A DNA stretch of 64,000 bases, taken from positions 1 through 64,000 of the forward strand of contig CACOXV010000001.1 of the NCBI GenBank assembly GCA_902631295.1, written 5' to 3'. The notes below the pieces were generated by a model. That model was not told the DNA's origin and searched no databases. It was given only the letters and a program-made list of their open reading frames with translations. The number at the start of each line of letters is the position of its first letter. Positions within the stretch are counted from its first letter, which is position 1. The stretch comes from Paracoccaceae bacterium (GTDB lineage: Bacteria > Pseudomonadota > Alphaproteobacteria > Rhodobacterales > Rhodobacteraceae). Shown piece by piece: positions 10,614 to 20,536 of this stretch. Both the position numbers and the translations under genes were made by a program.

Positions 10614-10959
10614 ATTTTTTCCATTTAAATGAGGTCTTAACCATAAGATTTGACCAATTACACAAGACTAACGGGTAGATGATTATCACGAGTCATCTCA
10701 GACATTTTATTTTCAAAAGCAGATGCCATTTAAAATTCATAAATCATAAAATGGTCGATCAATCCGTTTGTAGTCTTGTAATTTTCATCCAATATGTAAA
10801 TCATATTGAAAATAGGTATTAATTTGTAATTTTGGAAGATAGTACAAACATTGTACCGACACGTAAACTCACATAAATATCTAACCTATTTTGTGAAGCT
10901 TTCATACTGCGACACTTTATGCATTGAATAGCATATGCTGAAAGCTAATTCTTAGCCGT

Positions 10960-11015
10960 AGCCAAGAGGAACTGGATCAGTTTTTACCTCCCAGTCCAGC
11001 TGATCCACCTCGGCT
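10960..11015. other. Interrupted inverted repeat / stem-loop upstream of 11043 ORF
   Basis: AGCC-AGAGG-TGGATCAG ... CTGATCCA-CCTC-GGCT, complementary arms with small bulges. Confidence 0.5.
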
Positions 11016-11042
11016 CAAAATTAAACCGCATTCCTGCTTAGC

Positions 11043-11261
11043 ATGAGAGAAAAGGACTATGTTTTGAACGCTCACGAAGACTTTACCGATTACGAGTCTG
11101 TACTTCGTTACTGTATGGATAAAACGATGGGGAGTTACGACAAGGCTCTGGCTTACGGTAAATTACAAGGTTTTTTCGATGGAAATAAATTAACACCAAT
11201 TGGTAGAAAAATTGCTCGCCTAATTGACGCTGGTATCTTTACGCACCATCGCACTTTTTAG
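11043..11261 (+). CDS. Small protein, paralogue of 6711..6890
   Basis: 72-aa ORF with YCMDKTMGSYDKALAYGKLQGFFDGNKLTPIGRKIA core. Confidence 0.7.
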   Translation: MREKDYVLNAHEDFTDYESVLRYCMDKTMGSYDKALAYGKLQGFFDGNKLTPIGRKIARLIDAGIFTHHRTF

Positions 11262-11316
11262 CTCTAGTGTAATTATATATCGTAGTCCCTTAAGTAAGTT
11301 CATCCCATATCAGTTT

Positions 11317-11748
11317 TTAGCGCGTACATTCTTTTACTGTAATATAGCTTTCTGAGATCATTCCTACGCTATTTCCAATCCAGCACATTTTCACTTGCCG
11401 ACCAAATGTAATACTTTTAACGTTAAAAGTTGCTATCTCATTACCTGTGTCAAGATTAATAACAGTAATATCTTGTCCAATGGCAATCGAGTTTGAACTT
11501 AGTTTAATATTTTTGAACGTTTCACTTTCACCTGAACTGCTATATTTAAAATGATCTACAGATCCCCAACTTGCATCTGGTACTTGGGATGGTTGAGCGT
11601 TAATTGTGACCGGCACTAAAATTAAAAAAGATATTGTCAGTATGAAATGTATTTTCTTAATCATAAGCATTTTTATTAAAACCCTCACACATTCCATAAT
11701 ACTAGTATAATATATTTTAAGTTTACTAAAAAACTGTTTTGAAAACAA
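11317..11748 (-). CDS. Hypothetical exported protein
   Basis: Signal-peptide-like segment MIKKIHFILTISFLILVPVTINA inside ORF; true start probably downstream of 11748. Confidence 0.5.
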   Translation of the reverse strand: MFSKQFFSKLKIYYTSIMECVRVLIKMLMIKKIHFILTISFLILVPVTINAQPSQVPDASWGSVDHFKYSSSGESETFKNIKLSSNSIAIGQDITVINLDTGNEIATFNVKSITFGRQVKMCWIGNSVGMISESYITVKECTR

Positions 11749-11783
11749 AATAAAAAGCTGTTTTATAATGGTAATGTCAGAAT

Positions 11784-12281
11784 ATGTTGGTACCTGAAAG
11801 TTTTAAAGTTCCAAACCATTTGTTCACAGAACAGTTTAATTTTGAAGTTCTAAGACCGGACTTCAGTGAAATTGATTATGAGGCTGTAATGTCGAGTAAG
11901 GAAAGGCTACGTCTTGTTTTTCCTGGCAATAGCACATGGCCTGAAACTGACATGAGTTTCGAGACAAATAAAAATGACTTAGTCAGACATGAAAAAGAAT
12001 TTAATGCCCGGGAGGCTTTCGCCTACGCAGTATTTAATTCGACTAAATGTAATTATCTAGGATGCATCTATATCAACCCTACTGATCAGGTAGACTATGA
12101 TTGTGAAGTATATCTATGGGTGAGAGACAGCAAAGTTGCATTGGATGAAATACTTTTCGAGACTGTAAAAGATTGGCTAAGTAGGGAGTGGCCGTTTAAA
12201 CGGTGCGCTTATCCTGGGCGTACAATTACCTGGGAAGATTGGGCGAAGCTAACTGCAGTTACTACAAACAAAAAAGAATGA
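11784..12281 (+). CDS. GNAT-like N-acetyltransferase
   Basis: AFAYAVFNSTKCNYLGCIYINP...DYDCEVYLWVRDS beta4/motif A-like region. Confidence 0.6.
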   Translation: MLVPESFKVPNHLFTEQFNFEVLRPDFSEIDYEAVMSSKERLRLVFPGNSTWPETDMSFETNKNDLVRHEKEFNAREAFAYAVFNSTKCNYLGCIYINPTDQVDYDCEVYLWVRDSKVALDEILFETVKDWLSREWPFKRCAYPGRTITWEDWAKLTAVTTNKKE

Positions 12282-12396
12282 AATCTCCCAATATACCATC
12301 GATATTGTTTAATGAAATTGTCATGATAAGATATCAAATATAGCGAGCATTAATCAGCTAAATAATATTTTTTGTCAAAAATTATGAGGCATACTG

Positions 12397-12711
12397 ATGC
12401 GTTTTATGAAAACAATTAGGTTCAAACCAAAACCAGAATTCTTAGATGAGTTCTTAAAAGTGTACCATTCGATTACGGAAAAAGCTCTAAAAGATGGGTC
12501 AATAGACTCCTACTTTACTGCAATTGTCAAAGATGAAATTTTTTACATAGGAACGTTTAATGAAAAAGAACCTTTATCAAATACTATTCAAAGAGGGTTA
12601 AACTGGTTAGATAGTTATACTCATATGCTGCAATTATACGCTAATGAAGGTAGTTATGTACTTGTCGAAAGCGGAGAAATTTATAGTGAGAATAGAACAG
12701 CCACTGATTGA
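12397..12711 (+). CDS. Small conserved protein, paralogue of 2290..2577
   Basis: TIRFKPKPEFLDEFLKV ... RGLNWLDSYTHMLQLY. Confidence 0.6.
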   Translation: MRFMKTIRFKPKPEFLDEFLKVYHSITEKALKDGSIDSYFTAIVKDEIFYIGTFNEKEPLSNTIQRGLNWLDSYTHMLQLYANEGSYVLVESGEIYSENRTATD

Positions 12712-12749
12712 AATTTCGCAGTAAATAGAAATAGTGTTTGGTGAATGAA

Positions 12750-12905
12750 ATGTTCAAAAAGTTTTTAATAAGATTAAGAGGTTTTTTGAATCAGCCCATA
12801 GAGAAACAACTTATGGTTCTGATTTTAATTGTCTTTTTGATATTTTTATTAACGCTTACACAATATGTTTCAGTTCTTACTGAAGCTTTAACAGAACCAC
12901 GATGA
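12750..12905 (+). CDS. Small single-TM protein (51 aa)
   Basis: Not in track. MFKKFLIRLRGFLNQPIEKQLMVLILIVFLIFLLTLTQYVSVLTEALTEPR. Confidence 0.45.
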   Translation: MFKKFLIRLRGFLNQPIEKQLMVLILIVFLIFLLTLTQYVSVLTEALTEPR

Positions 12906-12927
12906 GCCAATTTCTATTTTTTATAGT

Positions 12928-13071
12928 TTAGGCAACTTCGTTTTTTGGTAGGTAGTTTAACGCTATTATTTTATTACGGGTCATCACTACTATTTTGCCC
13001 TTATCATCATAAACCACATACCTACCAACGTGCCGCCCAATAAGGTGCACTAAAGTCATTGGATCTACCAT
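12928..13071 (-). CDS. Small hypothetical protein (47 aa)
   Basis: Not in track. MVDPMTLVHLIGRHVGRYVVYDDKGKIVVMTRNKIIALNYLPKNEVA; weak RBS. Confidence 0.3.
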   Translation of the reverse strand: MVDPMTLVHLIGRHVGRYVVYDDKGKIVVMTRNKIIALNYLPKNEVA

Positions 13072-13286
13072 TTTTTAAGGAACTTATATTAATTACATGG
13101 GCATTAATGATCTGTATTTCAAGGACTGATTAGTTTATTATCGGGTAACCGTAATATTCGTATTGACAGGCTTAGACATTATTACAAATCTCTTAAGGGT
13201 TGTTTAGCTCCAGATTACCATAAAAAAGTGGGGCATTGCTTTTAAGGCCAGCCCCGTGAACAGGTAAAGATAAGAATTTGGGAGTT

Positions 13287-13370
13287 GTTAACTAACCTTG
13301 GTTAACCCGCACTATTTATGTCATGACACAATTTGAATACGCACCACCATTTGAATTGGATCAAAGTTTG
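13287..13370. repeat. Intergenic repeat copy 2
   Basis: GTTAACTAACCTTGGTTAACCCGCACTATTTATGTCATGACACA...TACGCACC...AATTGGATCAAAGTTT. Confidence 0.8.
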
Positions 13371-13825
13371 ACGAAATATCCAAATTATGTCGCATTAAAT
13401 TAGTTCCATACCATAAATGAACCACAATGTATGTGATAGCTGACCGGCCCAAATCCCAATCAAAAAATGATATTATTACATCGGAAATTCGCATGAATTT
13501 TAAATGAGCCCGAGCAGCCCCTAAAGAATATACTATTTAAATTGGCTACTTCATGTTTGATCTTATTAAAAATTCATAGCTTAAAGCTGATGTAAGCAAA
13601 TATTAAGAATGAAAGCCCGACGTTTTTGCATTTAAAGTACTTCCAAGTATAATCTCAAAACAAAACTGAACAGGGTAGAACTACATGCCTCAAGCCTGTA
13701 AGAGAAAGTAAGAAACGGCCATAAGAAATATACGCACTTCTAGTTCATCTTATAAAGTTATGTCGAAATCATGCAAAAAATGAAATCTTTTTCAAAATCA
13801 CCTAAGTCTTTCAAAGGGAGTATAT

Positions 13826-14434
13826 ATGCCGTGGATTGAGACAGTTGCCTATGACGCCGCCAAAGGAAAATTAAAGGCACTTTACGATCGAGTTAAAGGA
13901 CCTGAAAATAATGTAGATAATATAATGATGATGCATTCTCTACGACCTCATTCGTTGGAAGGTCATATGGCCATATATAAATACGTATTACATCACCATG
14001 ACAATATCGTCGACAAGTGGTTTCTAGAAACTCTTGGTGTATGGGTCTCGGCTCTGAATGAATGTGACTACTGCGTCAAACATCATTTTGCTGGGCTCAA
14101 ACGGCTATTGAATGATGACAAAAAGGCAGCGCAAATCAAGGCTGCCATCGAGAGTAATAATATAAAAGCTGCTCCTTTAGACGAGCGCCAGAAAACTGCT
14201 ATGGAGTATGCCCGCCAACTTACTTGCAGCCCAAGTAGTATGGTTGAAGACATCATCATAAAAATGCGTGCTTATGGATATTCAGATGGTGAGATCCTAG
14301 AAATTAACCAAGTGTCGGCGTATTTCAACTATGCCAATAGAACTGTTCTCGGACTTGGATGTTCTGCTGACGGTGATATTTTAGGCTTATCACCAAACAA
14401 CAGTAATGATCCTAACGACTGGGAACATACCTAA
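13826..14434 (+). CDS. Carboxymuconolactone decarboxylase/AhpD-like peroxidase-related protein
   Basis: ECDYCVKHHFAGLKRL (E..CxxCxxxH). Confidence 0.85.
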   Translation: MPWIETVAYDAAKGKLKALYDRVKGPENNVDNIMMMHSLRPHSLEGHMAIYKYVLHHHDNIVDKWFLETLGVWVSALNECDYCVKHHFAGLKRLLNDDKKAAQIKAAIESNNIKAAPLDERQKTAMEYARQLTCSPSSMVEDIIIKMRAYGYSDGEILEINQVSAYFNYANRTVLGLGCSADGDILGLSPNNSNDPNDWEHT

Positions 14435-14531
14435 TTATAGAGAAATGTTTTGTAGACCATAAAATTATCTAATAGCAATTTGGTATTCAGAAGAGTATGA
14501 TTTTATCACTAAATCAATTGAGGAAGTATAG

Positions 14532-14984
14532 ATGATCTCAGATCAAGTTTATGATGTGTTAACGAATGGTGTAGGCCATATTGGATGTACGTCTTCTTTA
14601 TTGAAACCGTTTCATGCCGATGCACTGGGCATTTGCTGCGATCAAGCGACGAACACTATTGTTTGTTGTCTAAACAAAGAGACAAATAAGCTATTTTTGG
14701 AAAACTTAGAGATAGGCTCCCGTGTCAGTCTTTTTGTCGGTGTAATTAGCCATGAAGCTTACAATTTAAAAGGCGCAGTAATAGATCTTCGGGATGTTAA
14801 TAATGCTGAAAGTCAAGTCTGTGATGACCTAAGAAAAAAAATGTACGGTTTTTATGGCGAGCTGGGAATTCCCGAAAATTTAGCAGATAGATATTGGTTA
14901 AAGCCAACAGACCTAGCCGTGGTCTTTTTAGTCGACAAAGTTTTTGTTCAAACACCTGGTCCGGATGCAGGAAAAGAAATTTAA
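14532..14984 (+). CDS. PPOX-like flavin (split-barrel) protein
   Basis: Pyridoxamine-5'-phosphate-oxidase-like pattern; adjacent to second PPOX ORF. Confidence 0.6.
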   Translation: MISDQVYDVLTNGVGHIGCTSSLLKPFHADALGICCDQATNTIVCCLNKETNKLFLENLEIGSRVSLFVGVISHEAYNLKGAVIDLRDVNNAESQVCDDLRKKMYGFYGELGIPENLADRYWLKPTDLAVVFLVDKVFVQTPGPDAGKEI

Positions 14985-15001
14985 TATGTTGGAGAAATTT
15001 C

Positions 15002-15394
15002 ATGATTACTGATGAACACCTTCCCGCACTACAAGGAATGTTTCCAAGTTGGATTACTACTGTGTCAAATGACGGAGAGCCTAACACAACAGTTATATCA
15101 CAAATCTGGCATGTTAACGAGACAGAGGTCGCTCTATCTTTTCAGTTTTTTAACAAGACGAAAAAAAACATAAGTCAAAATCCATTTGCTTTTGCCACTA
15201 TAACCAATCCAGCTACTTTTGACGCCTATACGCTAGAATTAAAATATAACAGAACTGAAAGTGAAGGCGACCTGTTTGATGAAATGGATATGAAACTTGA
15301 AGCAATTGCCTCTATGAGTGGAATGTCAGGTATTTTTGAGCTTAGGGGAGCGGACATTTACACCGTACTATCAATTTCTAAAAATAATTTATAG
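15002..15394 (+). CDS. PPOX-class split-barrel protein
   Basis: FPSWITTVSNDGEPNTTVISQIWHVNETEVALSFQFFNKTKKNISQNPFAFATI; ATG 15002 preferred over 14894. Confidence 0.75.
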   Translation: MITDEHLPALQGMFPSWITTVSNDGEPNTTVISQIWHVNETEVALSFQFFNKTKKNISQNPFAFATITNPATFDAYTLELKYNRTESEGDLFDEMDMKLEAIASMSGMSGIFELRGADIYTVLSISKNNL

Positions 15395-15452
15395 GGTAAG
15401 AAAATTTTTTGCTTGATAAAGCAATTGCGAGCAAAATATTTAGGTCGGATCA

Positions 15453-16931
15453 ATGATTGAGAGTGATGCCAAAACGCTAGCTGAACAACTAGAACGCCGT
15501 AATAAAGAAATTGAGATCATCGAAAGAGTGGCATCTCAAATAAGTAAAACCTTAAACTTAGATTCTATTGCTAAAACTATGCTTATTAGCATGGAAGAAT
15601 ATTTCGATTTCAAACATTCAATGATACTCCTGCTTAATAGTTCTGAGAGTGCCCTGAAGGTTATAGCAACACATGGTTATAAAGAAGAAGGTATCGGCGC
15701 TGAGGTAAAGATTGGCGTTGGAGTAATAGGAATGGTTGCCAAAAAAAAGAAGTTGATGCGAATGGCAAACCTTGGCGCACAAAAGCAGTATATGCAGGCT
15801 ATCAAACAACAAATCCAACCGTCAGAAGATACAGTAGTAGCAGAGGAAATAAGTCTCCCTGGTCTTAAAAATGCTGAAAGCCAGGTCGCAATACCGATGT
15901 TGATGGAAGACGAATTGATTGGCGTATTTTCAGTAGAAAGTGATCAAGTTAATATTTTTGATAAATCTGATGAATTGATAATCAAAATTCTTGCGAACCA
16001 AACGGCTAACGCTTTACAAAATGCAAAATTGTATCAGCTAGAGCAGCAACGCTTACAAGAATTGGATAAAGCGCATGCGGAACTTGCTGATTTAAATACA
16101 AATTTAGAGAAGAAAGTTGCTGACCGAACCAAGGAATTGGTAGCCCTTTCAGAAAAGTTAGCAAAGTATTTTTCTCCACAAGTGTACGACTCTATTTTTT
16201 CTGGAGAGCTTGATGTAAAAATTCAGACACAGCGTAAGCCACTGACTGTTTTTTTCTGCGACTTGCAAGGTTTCACGCAACTAACCGAACGACTTGAACC
16301 CGAAATATTAACTGAACTTTTAACTCAGTACCTGACCGAAATGTCAAAGATTGCAATCCGCTGGGGAGGAACTATCGACAAATTTATAGGTGATGCAATT
16401 CTCGTATTTTTTGGCGATCCTGAAACAAGAGGAAATAAAGAAGACGCGATGGCTTGTGTTTCAATGGCTCTGGAGATGCTGGAGAAGTTAGAGCTACTTC
16501 GTGAGGCATGGCGTGAAAGAGGATTAGCCAGATCACTTAATGCAAGAATGGGTATTCACTCAGGTGTTTGTACAGTTGGAAATTTCGGATCTGAGGACAG
16601 ATTGGACTACACTGTAATTGGTAATGGAGTAAACTTGGCGGCAAGGCTGGAGGCTAATTCTGAATCAAATAAAATTCTGATTTCGGAAGACACCTATCTC
16701 TTGGTTAAAGAAGAAATAAAATGCATCAAAAAGCAAGAAATCTCAGTCAAGGGAATTTCTTATCCAATCCAAACTTACGAAGTATCAGGATTTACTTCCA
16801 GCAGTAGTTCATATTCGTCAAAACTGGTTAAATCAATTCCAGGTTTATCATTAACCTTTGATCCAAATGAAATAGAAGACAACGAGAGAGCAATGAAATT
16901 AATCTCTGATGTATTGAGCCGACTTGTATAA
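15453..16931 (+). CDS. GAF domain + class III adenylate/guanylate cyclase
   Basis: N-terminal GAF, coiled coil LNTNLEKKVADRTKEL, cyclase CDLQGFTQLTERLEPE, GGTIDKFIGDAILVFFGDP, RMGIHSGVCTVGNFGSEDRLDYTVIGNGVNLAARLE. Confidence 0.93.
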   Translation: MIESDAKTLAEQLERRNKEIEIIERVASQISKTLNLDSIAKTMLISMEEYFDFKHSMILLLNSSESALKVIATHGYKEEGIGAEVKIGVGVIGMVAKKKKLMRMANLGAQKQYMQAIKQQIQPSEDTVVAEEISLPGLKNAESQVAIPMLMEDELIGVFSVESDQVNIFDKSDELIIKILANQTANALQNAKLYQLEQQRLQELDKAHAELADLNTNLEKKVADRTKELVALSEKLAKYFSPQVYDSIFSGELDVKIQTQRKPLTVFFCDLQGFTQLTERLEPEILTELLTQYLTEMSKIAIRWGGTIDKFIGDAILVFFGDPETRGNKEDAMACVSMALEMLEKLELLREAWRERGLARSLNARMGIHSGVCTVGNFGSEDRLDYTVIGNGVNLAARLEANSESNKILISEDTYLLVKEEIKCIKKQEISVKGISYPIQTYEVSGFTSSSSSYSSKLVKSIPGLSLTFDPNEIEDNERAMKLISDVLSRLV

Positions 16932-16942
16932 TTCCATTTACC

Positions 16943-16962
16943 AACCTTCTTTAAAGAAGGTT
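16943..16962. terminator. Perfect palindrome downstream of the cyclase gene
   Basis: AACCTTCTTTAAAGAAGGTT, 20-bp perfect palindrome between convergent genes; no long T-run. Confidence 0.45.
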
Positions 16963-17024
16963 AAACACGTGTGACACATCATTTCAGTGATCGATGCACT
17001 TTAAAACACAATCTTAAACCAATT

Positions 17025-17420
17025 CTAATTACTAACTAATTTTTTACACTTACCCATCATCAAAACCATATCTTTTGGGTCCACACTTGCCATATAAAAA
17101 TCCAAGTCCTTCATCATAAAAACCCGATGAGTGTCTGTGGCTCTTAAAACTCCATTGTCTTTGCTCTCAATTTTCAAAACTTTATTCCTAAGGTAGCTAC
17201 TGCTATCCTGAACATCCCCAAACTGAATGGATTGCGAATTCATAGCTATATCCTCCACAACTCTAAAAACGGAGATATTGTTGCCCTTTTCTATACCATC
17301 CAGATCTACAAATTTTTCACTTATGCATGAAAAAATATCACCTGTTTCAAAATTAACTTGATCTGAACTGGCTTGGCGAGCAAAAAGGACAACAGATAGA
17401 ATGACCAAGAGTTTTTTCAT
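17025..17420 (-). CDS. Hypothetical exported protein
   Basis: Signal peptide MKKLLVILSVVLFARQASS. Confidence 0.55.
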   Translation of the reverse strand: MKKLLVILSVVLFARQASSDQVNFETGDIFSCISEKFVDLDGIEKGNNISVFRVVEDIAMNSQSIQFGDVQDSSSYLRNKVLKIESKDNGVLRATDTHRVFMMKDLDFYMASVDPKDMVLMMGKCKKLVSN

Positions 17421-17644
17421 CTTAAAAGCCGCAGCAGTATAGTTAAGACTATGCTCACTAGAATGCAGGATCCTATTGGAAGATATACTTGGATATTTCC
17501 AAGCTTGATACTAATATCCAACGGGAGTTTTCCAAGTGGTAGACGGGATACATACGGCCAGAGTACTCCTGCAAGAATAATGATTACTCCCAAAACCAAA
17601 AGAAGCTTTTGCATCACCAATGGATCCTTAATATTACTTATCAC
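17417..17644 (-). CDS. DUF2905-like small membrane protein
   Basis: MQKLLLVLGVIIILAGVLWPYVSRLPLGKLPLDI... Confidence 0.75.
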   Translation of the reverse strand: MISNIKDPLVMQKLLLVLGVIIILAGVLWPYVSRLPLGKLPLDISIKLGNIQVYLPIGSCILVSIVLTILLRLLR

Positions 17645-17908
17645 ATTTCATTAAACATCTATTTCACTGTGCAGTATAATTATATGTCATTTAACAATAA
17701 CAGTACTAAAATATTTGCGACTGACGAGCTACTGGCTGATTGTTGCACACATACTTGATACACATGGCTAATTCATCCAACTTTGTTCATGCGTACCGGC
17801 AAGATAATCTATGAAGAAATATCTATTAAGTAAGTTACTTAATGCACAAACTGCACGACCTTAAGCTAATGCCACTGTGACCTTCCAGGGTTTAGACAAG
17901 AAAGAACT

Positions 17909-18352
17909 TTATGACTTAAGTATTCTTTCTCCGGTCCCATTCCAATAACCAGTTTTGTAGACATCGGAGTTATTCGGAAAAGAAACGAAATCAAATGACT
18001 CTTGCCACCAGATATTATCTTTTACTGCTATCTCTTTTCTCTGATCTAAGGTACCCAATGCGATATGTCGAGTATCCATACTAGGGACCTTTATACCAAG
18101 CTGCGTTCCGCATCTGGAACAGAATTGATTAATCATTGGTCGACCATGCTCAGTTTTACGGTCTTCATACGATTTAAAAGTATCACCAGAGATCTCTAAA
18201 TCACTCTCATTAAATAAAACAAATGTTCGAAAAGCCGCACCACTGGTAGTTTGGCACCAATTACAATGGCAACTGACTTTCCATTGTACTTCTCCATTCA
18301 CAACATACGTAATATTTCCACATTTGCAGCCCCCAGTATATTTTGACTTCAT
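17909..18352 (-). CDS. GFA/CENP-V family zinc protein
   Basis: GGCKCGNITY, CHCNWCQTTSGAAFRTF, FCSRCGTQL. Confidence 0.88.
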   Translation of the reverse strand: MKSKYTGGCKCGNITYVVNGEVQWKVSCHCNWCQTTSGAAFRTFVLFNESDLEISGDTFKSYEDRKTEHGRPMINQFCSRCGTQLGIKVPSMDTRHIALGTLDQRKEIAVKDNIWWQESFDFVSFPNNSDVYKTGYWNGTGERILKS

Positions 18353-18466
18353 CTTATATCCTTCATTCGTTTTATCCTATTATACAAACCTTAAAGTACA
18401 AGGATATTTGGTCGCATTGATCTGAGCATACTAAAGGTATAGCGCGAGATTGGGGGTTAGGTTCGA

Positions 18467-18498
18467 TAGCGACAGGAGTTCGCTAGGACTGTTTTTTT
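18467..18498 (+). terminator. Hairpin followed by T7, possible small-RNA terminator
   Basis: TAGCGA-CAGGAGT-TCGCTA then GGACTGTTTTTTT. Confidence 0.4.
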
Positions 18499-18617
18499 GT
18501 TGTAGCCAACAGGGAAAGATAGTGGCCTACCCCCACCATGCGAAAAACAAAAAGAAACAGCACCATCAATGAGCAATGTCGAGTGGGTTTATTTATTACC
18601 GCTGTTAAATAGGTAAC

Positions 18618-18977
18618 TTAACCTTTTTCACCCCATAACCCATGAAATTCATATGCAACTGCAGAAGTATCTCCGTTCACCCACGCATCATGGCCTGGTT
18701 CAATTGAGTACGCACTTCCTGCACTATACGTCATCTCTGAGCCATCATCATGTCTGCAAGTAATTGAACCTTCTACAATAACGCCAACATGCTTTGCCTG
18801 GCAGCTATCTGTGCCGACCAAAGGTTTAATGTCTGTTGACCATTTCCAACCAGGTTTTGCAGAAATTTTCATTACTCTCTGACCACCAACATTCACCATT
18901 TCAACTTTTGCATTGTTAGGTGTCATCACTTCGTCAGCTTGTGTGGAAAAGTCTTTACATTCTAAAGTTCCCATCAT
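18618..18977 (-). CDS. Cupin-domain protein
   Basis: KHVGVIVEGSITCRHDDGSEMTYSAGSAYSIEPGHDAWV. Confidence 0.75.
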   Translation of the reverse strand: MMGTLECKDFSTQADEVMTPNNAKVEMVNVGGQRVMKISAKPGWKWSTDIKPLVGTDSCQAKHVGVIVEGSITCRHDDGSEMTYSAGSAYSIEPGHDAWVNGDTSAVAYEFHGLWGEKG

Positions 18978-19263
18978 TTGTCTCCATAATTGCCAAATTA
19001 ATGATTATACTTACTGAAGTATTCATCACATTCTTCGATCAATTTGTCATTAATTTTTTATAGTTTCGTAAGGTAACTTATTGATTATAATGTATTTTAA
19101 TATGTTATAACATCTCATTAGCTTTATAGTTATTTACTATTCTTGTGATGACTCGGTGCCTCTGTCACTATCTTAAGGCGCTGCAATCAACAAACTTGTC
19201 GTTGCTTTGCTAGAAAAGCTTATACGGATATTTTGTACATACGTGCTTATAAAGATAAGGTGT

Positions 19264-19539
19264 TTAATCCTTCCATGGTGGATAAGACCTCATTTGACCT
19301 GTTAGAGCATTGGTATCAACGTGCGTGTGAATTCGATAACAAGCAGTAACGCACAATTGGTCTAAACCATTTAGTTCTAAGGCATCATGAATATCTTGCT
19401 CTTCTTCAGCTTCCCAGTGGCAAAAGAAAAAATCATCATTTCCCAACCACGCTGCTACGCATTTGCAAGTTTCAAATGTCCAGCGCTTTTCAAATTCAAC
19501 ATCTGTTTCTTTATCTTCTTCATAAGGAGTTGTTAACAT
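19264..19539 (-). CDS. Small conserved protein, DUF4242-like?
   Basis: 91 aa; CHWEAEEEQDIHDALELNGL. Confidence 0.5.
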   Translation of the reverse strand: MLTTPYEEDKETDVEFEKRWTFETCKCVAAWLGNDDFFFCHWEAEEEQDIHDALELNGLDQLCVTACYRIHTHVDTNALTGQMRSYPPWKD

Positions 19540-19706
19540 TTACTTTTCTGCATCATCGGAGATGTATGTATGAATTGCTATATATGTTTTACGAGCCAAC
19601 TAATCCTACATTCAACGAATTAAAATGTATAGAAAACTATCCGTCTAGCAAGAAAAACGCATAATTTAGCTAGTATTTTTTTCATTTATATTTCTTTTTT
19701 TTTGGG

Positions 19707-19970
19707 TTATCTCTCCATTAAAGTCATAGAGTAAAACTTTAATTTTACACCCATTACAGTATATGCCTCTTGAACTTCTGGTTTATGAATAAACGCGACA
19801 AATGATTGAAAGTTACTCAAATCGCAAAGCATGATAAAGCTACTTTGTGTTTCTCGTACAAGTGAATAATCTGATATAAAATCAGCGGCCTCCCCTGCGA
19901 GGTCAGCCCTAATACTTGCCTCTATTTCCTCCCAGTTGCACTCAAATGTGCCACGGATACAAGTGTTCAA
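19707..19970 (-). CDS. Small protein, paralogue of 22395..22658
   Basis: MNTCIRGTFECNWEEIEASIRADLAGEAADFISDYSL aligns with MNIFFHGTIEAGFNAIKGKLEKDMAGPMGQWITEYRI. Confidence 0.6.
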   Translation of the reverse strand: MNTCIRGTFECNWEEIEASIRADLAGEAADFISDYSLVRETQSSFIMLCDLSNFQSFVAFIHKPEVQEAYTVMGVKLKFYSMTLMER

Positions 19971-20251
19971 AATTTCACCTCCTTTATCTCATAAAAATAG
20001 GTCATATCTGTCCGTCTGAACAGCTTCATACTTCCACTTATCCAGTTTAGCCAAAGCTTCCGATGGGTTGCGAGTACTAAGACTGATTGAAAACTTGTTG
20101 AAATTAATGCTTTTGATAATTTATTCTAACTTTACTCTATATTTCAACAGCCAAGCAATTCAAAACTTGCTGGATTAGTATCTATCTTAGCGTAATAATT
20201 GACACGCACCAGCAATGAAGATTAGCTACACATTTTATGAGAAGATAAAAG

Positions 20252-20536
20252 ATGTCATATTACACAATTTCACACTGGGAAGCTGATGAGTGGACAGATG
20301 AAATGGAAGCCATAGCTAAAGATAAATTCGGACCCATGATCATGGCTGTAGGCGCAAGTTCAGTCGATTTCATCCGAACTGGAGACAAAACTATGTGTGT
20401 TGTAACTAAGTATAAAGATGAGGCTACTGGAGCAGCTGCTCTATCAAAAATCGCTGAGATTCGAGGTCAAGCTGCATCAACCCTTCCTGTCAGGATGGTT
20501 TCTGACGTTAAAGGTTCTGCATTCGTGAGTATGTAA
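20252..20536 (+). CDS. Small ABM-like (ferredoxin-like fold) protein
   Basis: 94 aa; similar layout to 22866..23135. Confidence 0.6.
   Translation: MSYYTISHWEADEWTDEMEAIAKDKFGPMIMAVGASSVDFIRTGDKTMCVVTKYKDEATGAAALSKIAEIRGQAASTLPVRMVSDVKGSAFVSM

Noticed and set aside
12928-13071. 47-aa minus ORF as a confident gene
   Set aside because: Listed only at low confidence: weak RBS and no recognisable family.
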